Shown one piece after another: positions 1-5,956 of a stretch of 6,130 nt of DNA. The stretch lies in contig CALFNI010000128.1 in NCBI GenBank assembly GCA_937902695.1, forward strand, positions 1 to 6,130. Direction: 5' to 3'. This DNA is from an uncultured Rhodanobacteraceae bacterium (GTDB lineage Bacteria > Pseudomonadota > Gammaproteobacteria > Xanthomonadales > Rhodanobacteraceae). A program made the position numbers and the translations under genes. Position 1 is the first letter of the stretch. Each line of letters starts with the position of its first letter. The notes beneath the pieces are model-generated. The model saw only the letters and a program-made list of their open reading frames with translations. It did no database searches and was not told the DNA's origin.

Positions 1-335
1 GCTGGGTGTTCGTGCACGCCGGCGGCACCGTGGTGCAGCGCGAGCTGAAGGCCGGCGAGCGGCTCGACGTGGACACCGGCTGCGTGGTCGCGTTCCACGA
101 CACGGTGAGCATGGACGTCAAGCCCGTCGGCGGCATCAAGAGCATGCTGTTCGGCGGCGAAGGCGTGTTCCTCGCCACGCTGACCGGACCCGGCAAGGTG
201 TGGCTGCAGTCGCTGCCGTTCTCGCGGCTCGCCGGGCGCATGCTCGCGTCGGCGCCGCAACGCGGCGGGCATCGCGACGAAGGCTCGGTGCTCGGCGGGC
301 TCGGCAACATCCTCGGCGGCGACCGCGACTTCTGA
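1..335 (+). CDS. TIGR00266 / AIM24-family protein, C-terminal part (5' end outside window)
   Basis: The frame is open from the window edge (first whole codon at 3-5, Trp) to the TGA at 333-335, giving the last 110 residues. The GTG at 6 is internal, not a start. The segment is rich in Gly and beta-strand-like. It contains the run [16 protein letters not shown] followed by [12 protein letters not shown], which I recognise as the conserved C-terminal core of the TIGR00266/AIM24 family. It ends in a Gly-rich tail ([12 protein letters not shown]) that often closes these proteins. Family members are about 220-270 residues, so roughly half is missing. The biochemical role of bacterial members is unknown; the name comes from yeast Aim24, a mitochondrial inner-membrane protein. 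No transmembrane segment or catalytic motif is visible. The next gene is about 200 bases away across a palindromic repeat, so co-transcription is not implied. Confidence 0.85.
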   Translation, partial: WVFVHAGGTVVQRELKAGERLDVDTGCVVAFHDTVSMDVKPVGGIKSMLFGGEGVFLATLTGPGKVWLQSLPFSRLAGRMLASAPQRGGHRDEGSVLGGLGNILGGDRDF

Positions 336-338
336 CCT

Positions 339-452
339 GCTTTCCCTTCTCCCGCCTGCGGGAGAAGGTGCCGAAGGCGGATGAGGGCCATCCGGCAGGA
401 CATGCCGGCTTGCCCTCACCCTAACCTCTCCCGCAAACGGGAGAGGGAAAGC
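339..452. repeat. Composite intergenic palindrome (CCCTCTCCCG-type repeat) with three stem-loops
   Basis: Outer arms GCTTTCCC (339-346) and GGGAAAGC (445-452) are perfect reverse complements. Inside lie a left hairpin, TTCTCCCGC (347-355) with GCGGGAGAA (358-366), and a right hairpin, CCTCTCCCG (425-433) with CGGGAGAGG (438-446, loop CAAA). In the centre, TGAGGGC (382-388) pairs with GCCCTCA (412-418), enclosing CCGGCA (392-397) with TGCCGG (403-408). The right arm competes with the outer arm for 445-446, so alternative folds (long cruciform or separate hairpins) are possible. The CCCTCACCC..CCTCTCCCG wording resembles a palindromic intergenic repeat common in Xanthomonadales and other proteobacteria. 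It lies between the AIM24-family stop and the transporter start and could act as a bidirectional transcript end or mRNA-stabilising structure; that is inference. No long T-run follows it. Confidence 0.85.
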
Positions 453-533
453 GCGACGATGTGCGACCGCACACGCGAAAAGCCCTGCCTTGCGCTACGC
501 TCGCGCCGAGTTTCCTCCTCCGGATTTCCCCGC

Positions 534-2063
534 ATGCACGCCGTAGCCGCCCGAAGCGCCAGCCAGACCCGCTCGTTTTCAACGATTTTTCTCATCGAAC
601 TGTGGGAACGGTTCGGCTACTACGGCATGGCGGCCATCCTCGTCCTGTTCATGGTCGAGAAAATCGGCTTCGGCGACGACAAGGCCAATCTCGTCTGGGG
701 CGCGTTCACCGCGCTCGTCTACGCGGCGCCCGCGATCGGCGGCTGGATCGGCGACAACGTGCTCGGCACGCGCCGCACGATGCCGATCGGCGCCGCGATC
801 CTCGCGATCGGCTACCTGATGCTCTCGGTGCCGACCGACAATCTCTATTTCCTCTACGCATCGATGGGCGTCATCGTGGTCGGCAACGGCCTGTTCAAGG
901 CCAACGCCGCGAACATGGTCCGCCGCATCTACGAAGGCGACGACGCGAAGATCGATTCCGCGTTCACGCTCTACTACATGGCCGTCAACGTCGGCTCGAC
1001 CGTGTCGATGCTGCTGACGCCGTGGATCAAGGATCACTGGGGCTGGCACGCGGGCTTCACGGTGTGCTGCGCGGGCCTCCTGCTCGGTCTCGTCAACTAC
1101 GTCTTGATGATCCGCACGCTCAACGGCATCGGCTCGCCGGTCGACGAGCAGCCGGTGCGCTGGGATCGGCTCGGCATCGTGCTCGCGATCGGCTTCGCCT
1201 GCGTCTTCGTCGTCGCCTACATCGTGCAGCACATGGATATCGCGCGCGCCTGCGTCTATCTCGCCGGCATCATCGTCGGCGCGATCTTCGCGTACATGAT
1301 CGCGAACGGCACGCGCAGCGAGCGCGCGGGCCTCCTCGCGGCGGTCGTGCTGATCGTCGAAACGCTGCTCTTCTTCATCTTCTACGGCCAGATGTCGACG
1401 TCGCTGACGCTGTTCGCGCTGCGCAACGTCGATCTCGACCAGCACCTTTTCGGCATGACGTTGTTCACGTGGTCGCCCGGCCAGTACCAGGCGCTGAATC
1501 CGATCTGGATCATGCTGCTCTCGCCGGTGCTCGCCTGGGCCTACACGCACTTCGGCAAGACCGGCCGCGATCTCCCGATCGCCGCGAAGTTCGCGCTCGG
1601 TTTCGTCGTCGTCGCGGTCGGCTTCTTCATCTTCGGCATCTCGGGCGCGACCGCGGTCGGCGGCAAGGTGTCGTCGTGGTACATGATCTGGGGCTACGGC
1701 TTCTATTCGCTCGGCGAATTGCTCGTCAGCGGCCTCGGCCTCGCGATGATCGCGCGCTACGTGCCGGCGCGCATGGGCGGCTTCATGATGGGCGCGTATT
1801 TCGTCGCGACCGGCATCTCGCAGTATCTGGCGAGCGTCGTCGCGAACTTCGCGAGCATTCCGGAAAACATCACCGATCCGCTGGAGAGCCTTTCGATCTA
1901 CACGAAGCTCTTCAACAACCTCGGCCTGCTCGCGGTCGGCGGCACCGTGCTTGCGTTCGTGCTGCTGCCGCTGATGAAGAAACTCTCGGCGACGCACAGC
2001 GCGAAGGAAGATATCGAACATTCGGCCGCCGGCGGCCTTCGCGCCGTCACCGCCGAGGAGTGA
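534..2063 (+). CDS. Proton-coupled oligopeptide (di-/tripeptide) transporter, POT/PTR2 family, DtpA/B-like
   Basis: A 509-residue major-facilitator protein of usual POT length (about 490-510), rich in hydrophobic helices throughout. It imports di- and tripeptides with protons across the inner membrane. POT hallmarks: ELWERFGYYG at 22-31, the ExxER motif (E22, E25, R26) of proton coupling; GWIGDNVLGTR at 70-80, the MFS loop motif; NGLFKAN at 118-124 with the conserved Lys122; the PTR2 signature FTLYYMAVNVGS at 144-155; Glu276 in the helix preceding FYGQMSTSL; YQALNP at 318-323; and SLGELLVSGLGLAM at 392-405. Similarity to E. coli DtpA runs through the whole length. The ATG at 534 is chosen because it leaves a short 14-residue lead before the first helix. 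In-frame ATGs at 459 and 381 would add residues encoded by the upstream palindrome (Arg/Lys/Glu-rich, not POT-like). No convincing Shine-Dalgarno precedes 534. The family is clear; the exact peptide range cannot be read. Confidence 0.95.
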   Translation: MHAVAARSASQTRSFSTIFLIELWERFGYYGMAAILVLFMVEKIGFGDDKANLVWGAFTALVYAAPAIGGWIGDNVLGTRRTMPIGAAILAIGYLMLSVPTDNLYFLYASMGVIVVGNGLFKANAANMVRRIYEGDDAKIDSAFTLYYMAVNVGSTVSMLLTPWIKDHWGWHAGFTVCCAGLLLGLVNYVLMIRTLNGIGSPVDEQPVRWDRLGIVLAIGFACVFVVAYIVQHMDIARACVYLAGIIVGAIFAYMIANGTRSERAGLLAAVVLIVETLLFFIFYGQMSTSLTLFALRNVDLDQHLFGMTLFTWSPGQYQALNPIWIMLLSPVLAWAYTHFGKTGRDLPIAAKFALGFVVVAVGFFIFGISGATAVGGKVSSWYMIWGYGFYSLGELLVSGLGLAMIARYVPARMGGFMMGAYFVATGISQYLASVVANFASIPENITDPLESLSIYTKLFNNLGLLAVGGTVLAFVLLPLMKKLSATHSAKEDIEHSAAGGLRAVTAEE

Positions 2064-2304
2064 CGCTGGGCGAAGCGACCCCGACCGGCGCCCTCGCGGT
2101 CCGGTTTCCGTCGATCGTCGCGGGCGCGACCGCATCATCGGCGGCGGCCGCCCGCGCGAAAACCGCCGCGGATGCGCAGAGATCCCGGCGAAGCGAGGCA
2201 TCGCACGTCCTGATCGAGCGTGACGCGGCGAGGCTGGCACCGGGCTCTTGCGGGGTTCGTCCGCGCGGGCAGAGGTCCTGGAAATCGACGCTGCGTCCGC
2301 AGGC

Positions 2305-2319
2305 GTAAAAGTCTGCAAA
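2305..2319 (+). promoter_or_regulatory. Candidate CpxR box (autoregulatory operator)
   Basis: GTAAA (2305-2309), AGTCT, GCAAA (2315-2319) matches the enterobacterial CpxR recognition pattern GTAAA-N(4-8)-GTAAA at 9 of 10 fixed positions, with a spacer of exactly 5. It lies on the same strand as, and 62 bases upstream of, the start codon of the CpxR-like regulator, where an activator site could act. These A-rich pentamers stand out in very GC-rich surroundings. E. coli cpxRA is autoregulated by CpxR-P. That the same holds here is inference from the site and from similarity of the DNA-binding domains. Confidence 0.55.
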
Positions 2320-2368
2320 GGCGCGCCGCCGCAGGAAAAATCGCGGGATCGTGCTCGCCGCGGGGCGG

Positions 2369-2374
2369 TATCCT
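2369..2374 (+). promoter_or_regulatory. Possible -10 element for a leaderless cpxR-like transcript
   Basis: TATCCT matches TATAAT at 4 of 6 positions and ends 7 bases before the ATG at 2382, so transcription could begin at or next to the A of the start codon. This fits the absence of a good Shine-Dalgarno: the only purine/G-rich stretch (2361-2368) is too far away. No -35 hexamer resembling TTGACA is seen at the right spacing (around 2346-2351 the sequence is GGATCG), as would be expected of an activator-dependent promoter. This is a weak call. Confidence 0.3.
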
Positions 2375-2381
2375 TTACATC

Positions 2382-3083
2382 ATGAGCCGCTACCGCATCC
2401 TGCTGGCCGACGACGACCAGGAGCTTGCCCAGCTTCTGCGCGACTTCCTCACCCGTGACGGCTTCGACGTCGTGCTGGCCCACGACGCCGACACCGCGAT
2501 CGCGGCCGCGCGCAACGAAACCTTCGACGCGCTCGTGCTCGACGTCATGATGCCGGGCCGCTCCGGGCTCGACGTGCTGCGCGAGCTCCGCCGCGAGGCC
2601 GCGACGCCGGTGCTGATGCTGACCGCGCTGGGCGAGGATATCGACCGCATCCTCGGCCTCGAGCTCGGCGCCGACGACTACATCCCCAAGCCGTGCAATC
2701 CGCGCGAGCTCGCCGCGCGCCTTCGCGCGGTGCTGCGACGCGCGCGCGGCGAGGGCGGCGAGGCGCTGACCGATCTTCGCAACGGACCGATCTGGCTGCG
2801 CGCGTCGTCGCGCAGCGTCACCGTCGACGAGAAGCCCGTCGCGCTCACCGCGACCGAGTTCGACCTGCTCGCGCTATTGCTGCGCGAGGCCGGCCGCGTG
2901 GTCAGCAAGGAACGCATCTCACAGTCCGTGCTCGGCCGTCCGCTCGGCCCGTTCGACCGCTCGATCGACGTGCACGTGTCGAACCTCCGGCGCAAGCTCG
3001 GCAATACGTCGGACGGCACCTCGCCGATCACGACGATCCACCGGAGCGGCTATCTGTTTCGGCAGCTCGGGGAGCCGGCGTGA
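2382..3083 (+). CDS. cpxR: OmpR-family response regulator, CpxR-like
   Basis: A 233-residue DNA-binding response regulator, matching CpxR length (232 in E. coli). The receiver domain (about 4-120) has the acidic pocket D10-D12, phospho-acceptor Asp54 in LVLDVMMPGRSG, Thr81 and Lys103 in the LGADDYIPKP run. The winged-helix effector domain (about 130-228) has LTATEFDLLALL, then VLGRPLGPFDRSIDVHVSNLRRKLG at about 183-207, which closely follows the CpxR recognition-helix region and is more specific than the general OmpR pattern. The symbol is assigned at subfamily level; one-to-one orthology is unproven. The ATG at 2382 starts directly before the first receiver strand (YRILLADDD); upstream in-frame codons add a basic, non-conserved stretch. 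The cognate kinase follows after 28 bases. A candidate CpxR box lies upstream, implying autoregulation. Expected role: phosphorylation-dependent control of envelope-stress genes. Confidence 0.93.
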   Translation: MSRYRILLADDDQELAQLLRDFLTRDGFDVVLAHDADTAIAAARNETFDALVLDVMMPGRSGLDVLRELRREAATPVLMLTALGEDIDRILGLELGADDYIPKPCNPRELAARLRAVLRRARGEGGEALTDLRNGPIWLRASSRSVTVDEKPVALTATEFDLLALLLREAGRVVSKERISQSVLGRPLGPFDRSIDVHVSNLRRKLGNTSDGTSPITTIHRSGYLFRQLGEPA

Positions 3084-3093
3084 CGCGCACCGC

Positions 3094-3099
3094 AGGGGA
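3094..3099 (+). promoter_or_regulatory. Probable ribosome binding site of the CpxA-like kinase gene
   Basis: AGGGGA sits in the 28-base gap after the regulator's TGA (3081-3083). Its distance is 12 bases to the ATG at 3112 and 15 to the in-frame ATG at 3115, so it favours the first ATG although the spacing is somewhat long. Confidence 0.4.
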
Positions 3100-3111
3100 T
3101 TCACCGCACGC

Positions 3112-4512
3112 ATGATGCGCCGGCTCTTCTGGCGCATCTTCGCCGCGTTCTGGCTCGCGACCGTCGTCGTGCTGCTCGCGTTCGCGTGGATCACGACCAG
3201 CAATTTCGAAACCGAGAAGATCCCCGGCCTCGGCGTCACGCGCCTGCAGGCCGCGATGGACGATCTGCTCTCGCGCACGTCGCGCGAGCTTCGCCACGAA
3301 GGCGAAGACGCCACGCGCAAGTGGCTGCGCAGCGCATCCGACTTCGGCCCGATCAGCATCTACGTGTTCGACTCGGGCGGCAACGAGATGCTCGGCCGCA
3401 CGGCGCCGCCGGCGATCAGCGACGCGGCCGGCGAAGTCATCGTCGAGGCGGGCCAGCTCGCCGATGACGGCTCGCTGTTGCCCACGCACGACGGCGATCG
3501 CCTGCGCGCGCGCGCGATCCGCGTCAAGGACGCGGGCATCTACGGCGCCGTCGCCAAGCTCGAAGGCACGTTCTTCACGCGCCTCATCTCGCGCCGGCCG
3601 ATCACGTTCTGGTCGAACATCGCGACCGGCATGATCGTCAGCACGCTCTTCAGCTTCCTGCTCGCATGGTACGTCGCGGCGCCGCTGACGAAGATCCGCG
3701 ACTCGACGCGTCGCTTCGCCGAAGGCGATCTCGACGCGCGCGTCGGCGAGCTCAAGTTCGGCCGCAGCGCCGAGATGACCGCGCTCGCCGCCGAGTTCGA
3801 CGAGATGGCCGCGCGCATCAAGGCGCTGATCGAGAGCCATCGCAGGCTCGTGCGCGATGTCTCGCACGAGCTCCGCTCGCCGCTCGCGCGCCTGCGCGTC
3901 GCGCTCGAGCTCGCCCGCGACGGGGACGACGCGCAGGTACACGCCTCGCTCGATCGCATCGAAAGCGAATCGGATCGGCTCGAATCGATGCTCTCGCAGG
4001 CGCTCGAGCTCTCGCGCCTGGAGACGCAGCGCCGGGCCGCGCAGGACACCGTCGCGCTCGACCAGCTGCTCGAAGACGTCATCACGAATGCCGACTACGA
4101 AGGCGCGCCGCGCGGCCGCAAGGTCGTGCTCGCCGACTGCGAGCGGCAGATGCTGTCAGGATCGAGCGATGCGCTCTACAGCGCGTTCGAGAACGTGATC
4201 CGCAACGCGCTCGCCTACACGCAGGACGGCACCACGGTCACCGTGCGCCTGCTGCGCGATCCGCGCGACCCGCGCCACGCGCTCGTCACGGTGCGCGATC
4301 ATGGTCCCGGCGTCGCCGAGGCGGAGCTGAAACGCATCTTCGAGCCGTTCTATCGCACCGATTCCGCGCGCACGCGCGCGAGCGGCGGCACGGGCCTCGG
4401 TCTCGCCATCGCGCGCAGCGCCGTCGAGTGGCACGGCGGCACGATCTGCGCGCGCAACGCCGACGGCGGCGGGCTCGAAGTCACGATTCGGCTGCCCACG
4501 GCGCGGGCCTAG
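3112..4512 (+). CDS. cpxA: Membrane sensor histidine kinase, CpxA-like
   Basis: A 466-residue inner-membrane kinase, close to E. coli CpxA (457). TM1 is about 8-27 (after MMRRLFWRIF, resembling the CpxA N-terminus). A periplasmic sensor follows at about 28-165, ending RRPITFW, like the CpxA FDRPLLL stretch. TM2 is about 166-188 and HAMP about 189-242. The dimerisation/phosphoacceptor helix has His252 in DVSHELRSPLARLR (Ser replaces the usual Thr of HELRTP). The ATPase domain has the N-box ENVIRNALAYT (N361, N365), G1 DHGPG (D396), F-box FEPFYRTD and G2 GGTGLGLAI (425-433). It should phosphorylate the regulator encoded immediately upstream. The sensor domain is poorly conserved, so the stimulus cannot be read, and no CpxP-like gene is present in the window. 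The symbol is at subfamily level. Two adjacent Met codons (3112, 3115) are possible starts; the TAG stop is at 4510-4512. Confidence 0.92.
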   Translation: MMRRLFWRIFAAFWLATVVVLLAFAWITTSNFETEKIPGLGVTRLQAAMDDLLSRTSRELRHEGEDATRKWLRSASDFGPISIYVFDSGGNEMLGRTAPPAISDAAGEVIVEAGQLADDGSLLPTHDGDRLRARAIRVKDAGIYGAVAKLEGTFFTRLISRRPITFWSNIATGMIVSTLFSFLLAWYVAAPLTKIRDSTRRFAEGDLDARVGELKFGRSAEMTALAAEFDEMAARIKALIESHRRLVRDVSHELRSPLARLRVALELARDGDDAQVHASLDRIESESDRLESMLSQALELSRLETQRRAAQDTVALDQLLEDVITNADYEGAPRGRKVVLADCERQMLSGSSDALYSAFENVIRNALAYTQDGTTVTVRLLRDPRDPRHALVTVRDHGPGVAEAELKRIFEPFYRTDSARTRASGGTGLGLAIARSAVEWHGGTICARNADGGGLEVTIRLPTARA

Positions 4513-4541
4513 CGGGCAAGCGGTTTCTTGTTCCAAAAGAT

Positions 4542-4616
4542 TGAACCACGAAGGACACGAATGCGTTAGAACATTTTTTTCCCTCTTTCTTCGTGCTCTT
4601 CGTGCTCCGTGGTTCA
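4542..4616. repeat. Inverted CACGAA-type intergenic repeat
   Basis: TGAACCACG (4542-4550) is the exact reverse complement of CGTGGTTCA (4608-4616). Next to each arm, CACGAA (4556-4561) can pair with TTCGTG, which occurs twice in tandem on the right (4590-4595 and 4599-4604), each followed by CTC. The centre is unusually A/T- and pyrimidine-rich, with seven T at 4574-4580. The composition contrasts sharply with the flanking genes. I recall similar 'gaaccacgaaggacacgaa' repeats scattered in many bacterial genomes, where they yield spurious NHEGHEG-like peptides. It may be a small non-autonomous repeat. It lies 30 bases after the CpxA-like gene and just before the RegB-like gene, so it could end one transcript or separate the two operons; no direct evidence supports this. 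Confidence 0.75.
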
Positions 4617-4643
4617 CTCTTTTTCTTGAACGCGACCTCAAAG

Positions 4644-5942
4644 ATGCCCGCCGCGACACCGTACAGGACAGGTTTCCACAACGCCCGCGAGCTGACATGG
4701 ACGCTGGCGTGGCTGCGCCTTTGCGCGGTCGCGGGACAGGCGCTGACGGTCGTCGTCGTCGCGTTCTGGATGCGGCTGACGATTCCGGTCGACGATCTCG
4801 CGCTCGCCATCGGCCTTCTGCTCGTGTTCGCGCTCGCGGTGTTCTGGCGCCTGCGCCAGCCGTGGCCGGTGATGCCGATCGAAGCGGTCGCGCACGTCGC
4901 GGTCGACATCGCGGCGCTGACCTGGCTCCTCTACCTCACCGGCGGCGCGACGAATCCGTTCGTGTCGCTGCTGGTGCTGCCGATCACGCTGGCCGCCGCG
5001 GCGCTGCCGCTCCGCCACGTCGCGATCGTCGCGTTGCTCGCGGCCGCGTGCTATCTGGTGCTGATTCCGTGGCACGTGCCGTTGCCGCCGCTGCACGCGC
5101 ACGAGGGCGGCGATTTCAACCTGCACATCCTCGGCATGGCGATCAATTTCGTGATCACGGCCGCGGCGCTCTCGTTCTTCGTCACGCGGCTCGCACGCAT
5201 GCTGCGCGCGCGCGAAGGCGAGGTGCAGCGCGAGCGCGAGCGCGCGCTGCGCGACGAGGGCATCCTCGCGATCGCGACGCAGGCCGCCGGCGCGGCGCAC
5301 GAGCTCAATACGCCGCTCTCGACGATGCGTACGCTGCTCGCCGAGCTGAAGCGCGAGCACGCCGACGATCGCGGCCTCGCCGACGATCTGGAGCTCCTCG
5401 CAGGACAAGCCGAGCGCTGCCGCGACATCCTGCGCGAGCTCGTCGCGCTCGGCACGCGCCAGCTCGCCGGCACGCCGCAGCGCATGCCGCTCGCGGCATT
5501 CGTGCGCGACAGCGAATCGCGCTTCCATCTGCTGCGGCCCGAGGTCGATCTCTCGATCCGCATCGAAAGCGACGCCGAGGCACGCGAGATCGAGGCCGAG
5601 CCGAGCCTTCGCCACGCCCTGATCAATCTCCTCAGCAACGCAGCCGACGCATCGCTCGCCGCCGGCAGCGCGCGCGTCGAGCTCTTCGTCGCGGCGAACG
5701 CCGCGCAGGTGGAGTTCGGCGTCCGCGATTTCGGCGCCGGCACCGAGGCTGAGCTCGTCGCGCGCTCGGCGTTCCAGTCGAGCAAGCGCGACGGCCTCGG
5801 TCTCGGCCTCGCGCTCGCGCACGCGACCGCCGAGCGGCTCGGCGGCGAGCTCCGCGCCGAGCTCCAGCCCGATCGCGGCCTGTTGCAGCGCCTGCGCGTG
5901 CCGCTGCGGGGCCGCATCGCTACCGCCTCGCCGCGTCCGTAG
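4644..5942 (+). CDS. regB: Redox-sensing membrane histidine kinase, RegB/PrrB/ActS family
   Basis: A 432-residue kinase with a hydrophobic N-terminal half (about six TM segments: 22-42, 51-69, 79-98, 104-123, 125-142, 160-183), no large periplasmic domain, and a cytosolic transmitter. Family hallmarks: GGATNPF at 100-106, the GGxxNPF motif tied to ubiquinone sensing in RegB; phospho-acceptor His219 in AAGAAHELNTPLSTM; and Cys259 in QAERCRDIL, 40 residues after the His, the same spacing as H225/C265 of Rhodobacter capsulatus RegB, whose cysteine is redox-active. The ATPase domain has N-box HALINLLSNAADA (N328, N332), G1 DFGAG (D362) and G2 GLGLGLAL (384-391). The ATG at 4644 is preferred: the in-frame GTG at 4593 lies inside the CACGAA repeat. 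No clear Shine-Dalgarno is seen. The partner regulator follows after 14 bases. The symbol names the family; redox control of respiratory or energy genes is inferred. Confidence 0.92.
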   Translation: MPAATPYRTGFHNARELTWTLAWLRLCAVAGQALTVVVVAFWMRLTIPVDDLALAIGLLLVFALAVFWRLRQPWPVMPIEAVAHVAVDIAALTWLLYLTGGATNPFVSLLVLPITLAAAALPLRHVAIVALLAAACYLVLIPWHVPLPPLHAHEGGDFNLHILGMAINFVITAAALSFFVTRLARMLRAREGEVQRERERALRDEGILAIATQAAGAAHELNTPLSTMRTLLAELKREHADDRGLADDLELLAGQAERCRDILRELVALGTRQLAGTPQRMPLAAFVRDSESRFHLLRPEVDLSIRIESDAEAREIEAEPSLRHALINLLSNAADASLAAGSARVELFVAANAAQVEFGVRDFGAGTEAELVARSAFQSSKRDGLGLGLALAHATAERLGGELRAELQPDRGLLQRLRVPLRGRIATASPRP

Positions 5943-5954
5943 GCGACAATCGCC
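5942..5954 (+). promoter_or_regulatory. Short palindrome in the regB-regA gap, overlapping the likely RBS
   Basis: GGCGA (5942-5946), CAA, TCGCC (5950-5954) is a perfect 5-bp inverted repeat two bases before the ATG at 5957. It begins in the last base of the kinase stop codon. The best Shine-Dalgarno candidate, AGGCGA (5941-5946, 10 bases from the ATG), forms its left arm, so folding could mask it. It could also be chance in GC-rich DNA. It does not properly match the RegA-type inverted GCGNC/GNCGC site, as the right half reads ATCGC. Confidence 0.3.
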
Positions 5955-5956
5955 GA

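Larger units (their letters stand above)
2064..2381. other. 318-base intergenic region between the transporter and the CpxR-like gene
   Basis: I see no supportable gene here. Open frames crossing it are extensions of shadow frames of the flanking genes and resemble no protein I know. CGCGGGCG (2119-2126) and CGCCCGCG (2149-2156) form a perfect 8-bp inverted repeat with a 22-base spacer, but no T-run follows, so I do not call it a terminator. CTGCG-TC-CGCAG (2291-2302) is a short palindrome just upstream of the candidate CpxR box. The last 80 bases carry the regulatory signals listed separately. Confidence 0.6.

Noticed and set aside
2119..2156. 8-bp GC inverted repeat as a terminator after the transporter
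   Set aside because: The 22-base spacer is long, no T-run follows, and it starts over 50 bases after the stop. Such repeats arise easily in GC-rich DNA.
461..2308. 615-codon open frame on the plus strand in another frame of the transporter
   Set aside because: Arg/His-rich low-complexity translation typical of an out-of-frame reading of high-GC coding DNA. The POT frame explains the region.
579..2483. 634-codon open frame on the minus strand across the transporter and the start of the CpxR-like gene
   Set aside because: It is antisense to a clear POT gene in high-GC DNA, its translation is dominated by Arg, Asp, Ala and Glu without hydrophobic or domain structure, and it crosses an intergenic region. 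It is a codon-bias shadow.
4593..4643. GTG at 4593 as start of the RegB-like kinase (17 extra residues)
   Set aside because: It lies inside the right arm of the inverted repeat, and ATG 4644 gives a normal RegB-length N-terminus.
4632..4657. Two GCGAC pentamers (4632-4636, 4653-4657) as a RegA autoregulatory site
   Set aside because: They are direct rather than inverted repeats, one lies inside the coding region, and the pentamer is expected often by chance in this composition.
4541..5752. 403-codon frame starting MNHEGHE, overlapping the RegB-like gene
   Set aside because: The start is the CACGAA repeat itself and the rest is an Arg/Ala-rich shadow of the kinase gene.
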